Below the pieces are notes generated by a model. It was given only the letters and a program-made list of their open reading frames with translations. It was not told the DNA's origin and ran no database searches. A DNA stretch of 15,943 bases from JAWUWD01 sp034112085. GTDB taxonomy: Bacteria > Bacteroidota > Bacteroidia > Cytophagales > Cyclobacteriaceae. A program made the position numbers and the translations under genes. Shown here piece by piece: positions 15,446-15,943 of the stretch (position 1 is the stretch's first letter; every line of letters begins with the position of its first letter). Where the stretch lies: contig JAWUWD010000091.1 in assembly GCA_034112085.1 (NCBI GenBank), forward strand, positions 1 to 15,943, written 5' to 3'.

Positions 15446-15601
15446 ATTTGCCTAAGCGGCCATACAAGCCTTCCAATACCAAAGTGATGTTTATTCAAGT
15501 TCCTGAATCAGAGCTATCAAACTTGTCTTATAAAACTAAATAATTACTCGTATAAGTTAGAAGGTAGTTAAAAAATAATAGGGTAATCTATTTTGGTGAT
15601 A

Positions 15602-15943
15602 CTACTTCTGATACTCTATTTTAAGAATTTCCCAGGCAAAATCACCCATTTTAGTTTTAACAATAGCTTCATCTCCAACAGTTTTATCAAGAAGCGCTTT
15701 AGCCATTGGAGAGTCCATAGAAATATAATCTTTGTTACCTATTAACTCTTCGTAACCAACAATACGAAACCGGTTTTGAAGACCTTTCTCTACGTTTTTT
15801 ATTTCTATCCAAGCACCAAAATTCACTTTTCCTTCTTGGTTTGGGTGGTAGTCAATAATTTTAAAGTCATCAATACACTTATGCAAATAACGAAGGCGAT
15901 TATCAATTTCTCGAAGACGTTTTTTGTTGTAATGGTATTCGGC
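15602..15943 (-). CDS. greB: Transcription elongation factor GreB (GreA/GreB family), 5'-truncated by window edge
   Basis: 113 C-terminal residues are visible on the minus strand, and the frame is open to the right edge. The visible part starts with AEYHYNKKRLREIDNRLRYL, which corresponds to the Gre coiled-coil arm just after the usual SEN motif and fits GreB better than GreA. The C-terminal domain is clear: NFGAWIEIKN, NRFRIVGYEE, YISMDSPMAKALLDK, VGDEAIV and WEILKIEY. Gre factors enter the RNA polymerase secondary channel and stimulate cleavage of backtracked transcripts; the catalytic acidic tip lies in the missing N-terminal part. Full GreB-type proteins are about 160 residues, so roughly 45 residues lie outside. 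It is transcribed towards the P4 unit and is probably unrelated to it, marking a return to housekeeping genes. Confidence 0.9.
   Translation of the reverse strand, partial: AEYHYNKKRLREIDNRLRYLHKCIDDFKIIDYHPNQEGKVNFGAWIEIKNVEKGLQNRFRIVGYEELIGNKDYISMDSPMAKALLDKTVGDEAIVKTKMGDFAWEILKIEYQK

Larger units (their letters stand above)
15272..15601. other. Intergenic region between converging genes, with repeat copy B
   Basis: No gene is seen. A 7-bp inverted repeat (ACAAAGT 15290-15296, ACTTTGT 15306-15312) follows the last gene of the P4 unit but has no T-tract. Repeat copy B and its perfect hairpin occupy about 15326-15445. The remainder to the greB stop is AT-rich and shows nothing. Confidence 0.6.

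Noticed and set aside
15566..15601. A fifth motif copy starting at AGGGTAA near 15579
   Set aside because: Only GGGTAA matches; the preceding GGGGTT block is absent, the downstream block does not match, and no plus-strand gene follows.

Overview
The window looks like chromosomal DNA from a marine-type Bacteroidetes bacterium, probably a Cytophagales relative. The evidence is low GC content, a FecI-type sigma factor, a FecR anti-sigma factor with a DUF4974 tail, a TonB receptor with an STN domain, and many lipoproteins with acidic residues just after the lipobox cysteine. The genus is not resolved from sequence alone.

Layout. (1) Positions 1-2832 hold the 3' part of an ABC-2 permease / M1 aminopeptidase fusion gene; its reading frame is open to the left edge. 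(2) Positions 2833-3903 are non-coding, with degenerate hairpin-rich repeats, and end in a promoter-like motif (P1). (3) Positions 3904-5912 hold an overlapping operon: YHYH lipoprotein, MORN_2-repeat protein, SCO copper chaperone. (4) A second motif copy (P2) precedes a Spy/CpxP-like small protein and a CotH-kinase-like lipoprotein, and the unit closes with a good intrinsic terminator at 7844-7877. (5) An ECF sigma factor gene (8040-8558) is followed by motif P3, fecR and a FecA-like TonB receptor. (6) Motif P4 precedes a second, larger YHYH protein, a PEBP/YbhB-like lipoprotein with a calcium-loop segment, and a lipoprotein of unknown function. (7) Positions 15272-15601 carry another copy of the degenerate repeat, and a partial greB on the minus strand enters from the right edge.

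The main result is a bipartite motif, GGGGTTGGGTAA-N12-CGAGTA or close variants. It occurs four times with identical internal spacing, each time in front of one of the four transcription units of this block. The simplest reading is a local cell-surface-signalling regulon. The TonB receptor would sense a substrate, FecR would relay the signal, and the ECF sigma factor would switch on its own fecR/receptor pair plus three batteries of exported proteins: two YHYH paralogues, SCO, Spy-like, CotH, PEBP and others. SCO, the His-rich YHYH motifs and an HPGGHG mature N-terminus hint at metal (possibly copper) handling at the envelope. That is inference, and no substrate can be read from the sequence. 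The second YHYH protein has an unusual architecture: a secreted SHD1-like domain, a membrane segment, and then an internal lipoprotein signal before the YHYH domain.
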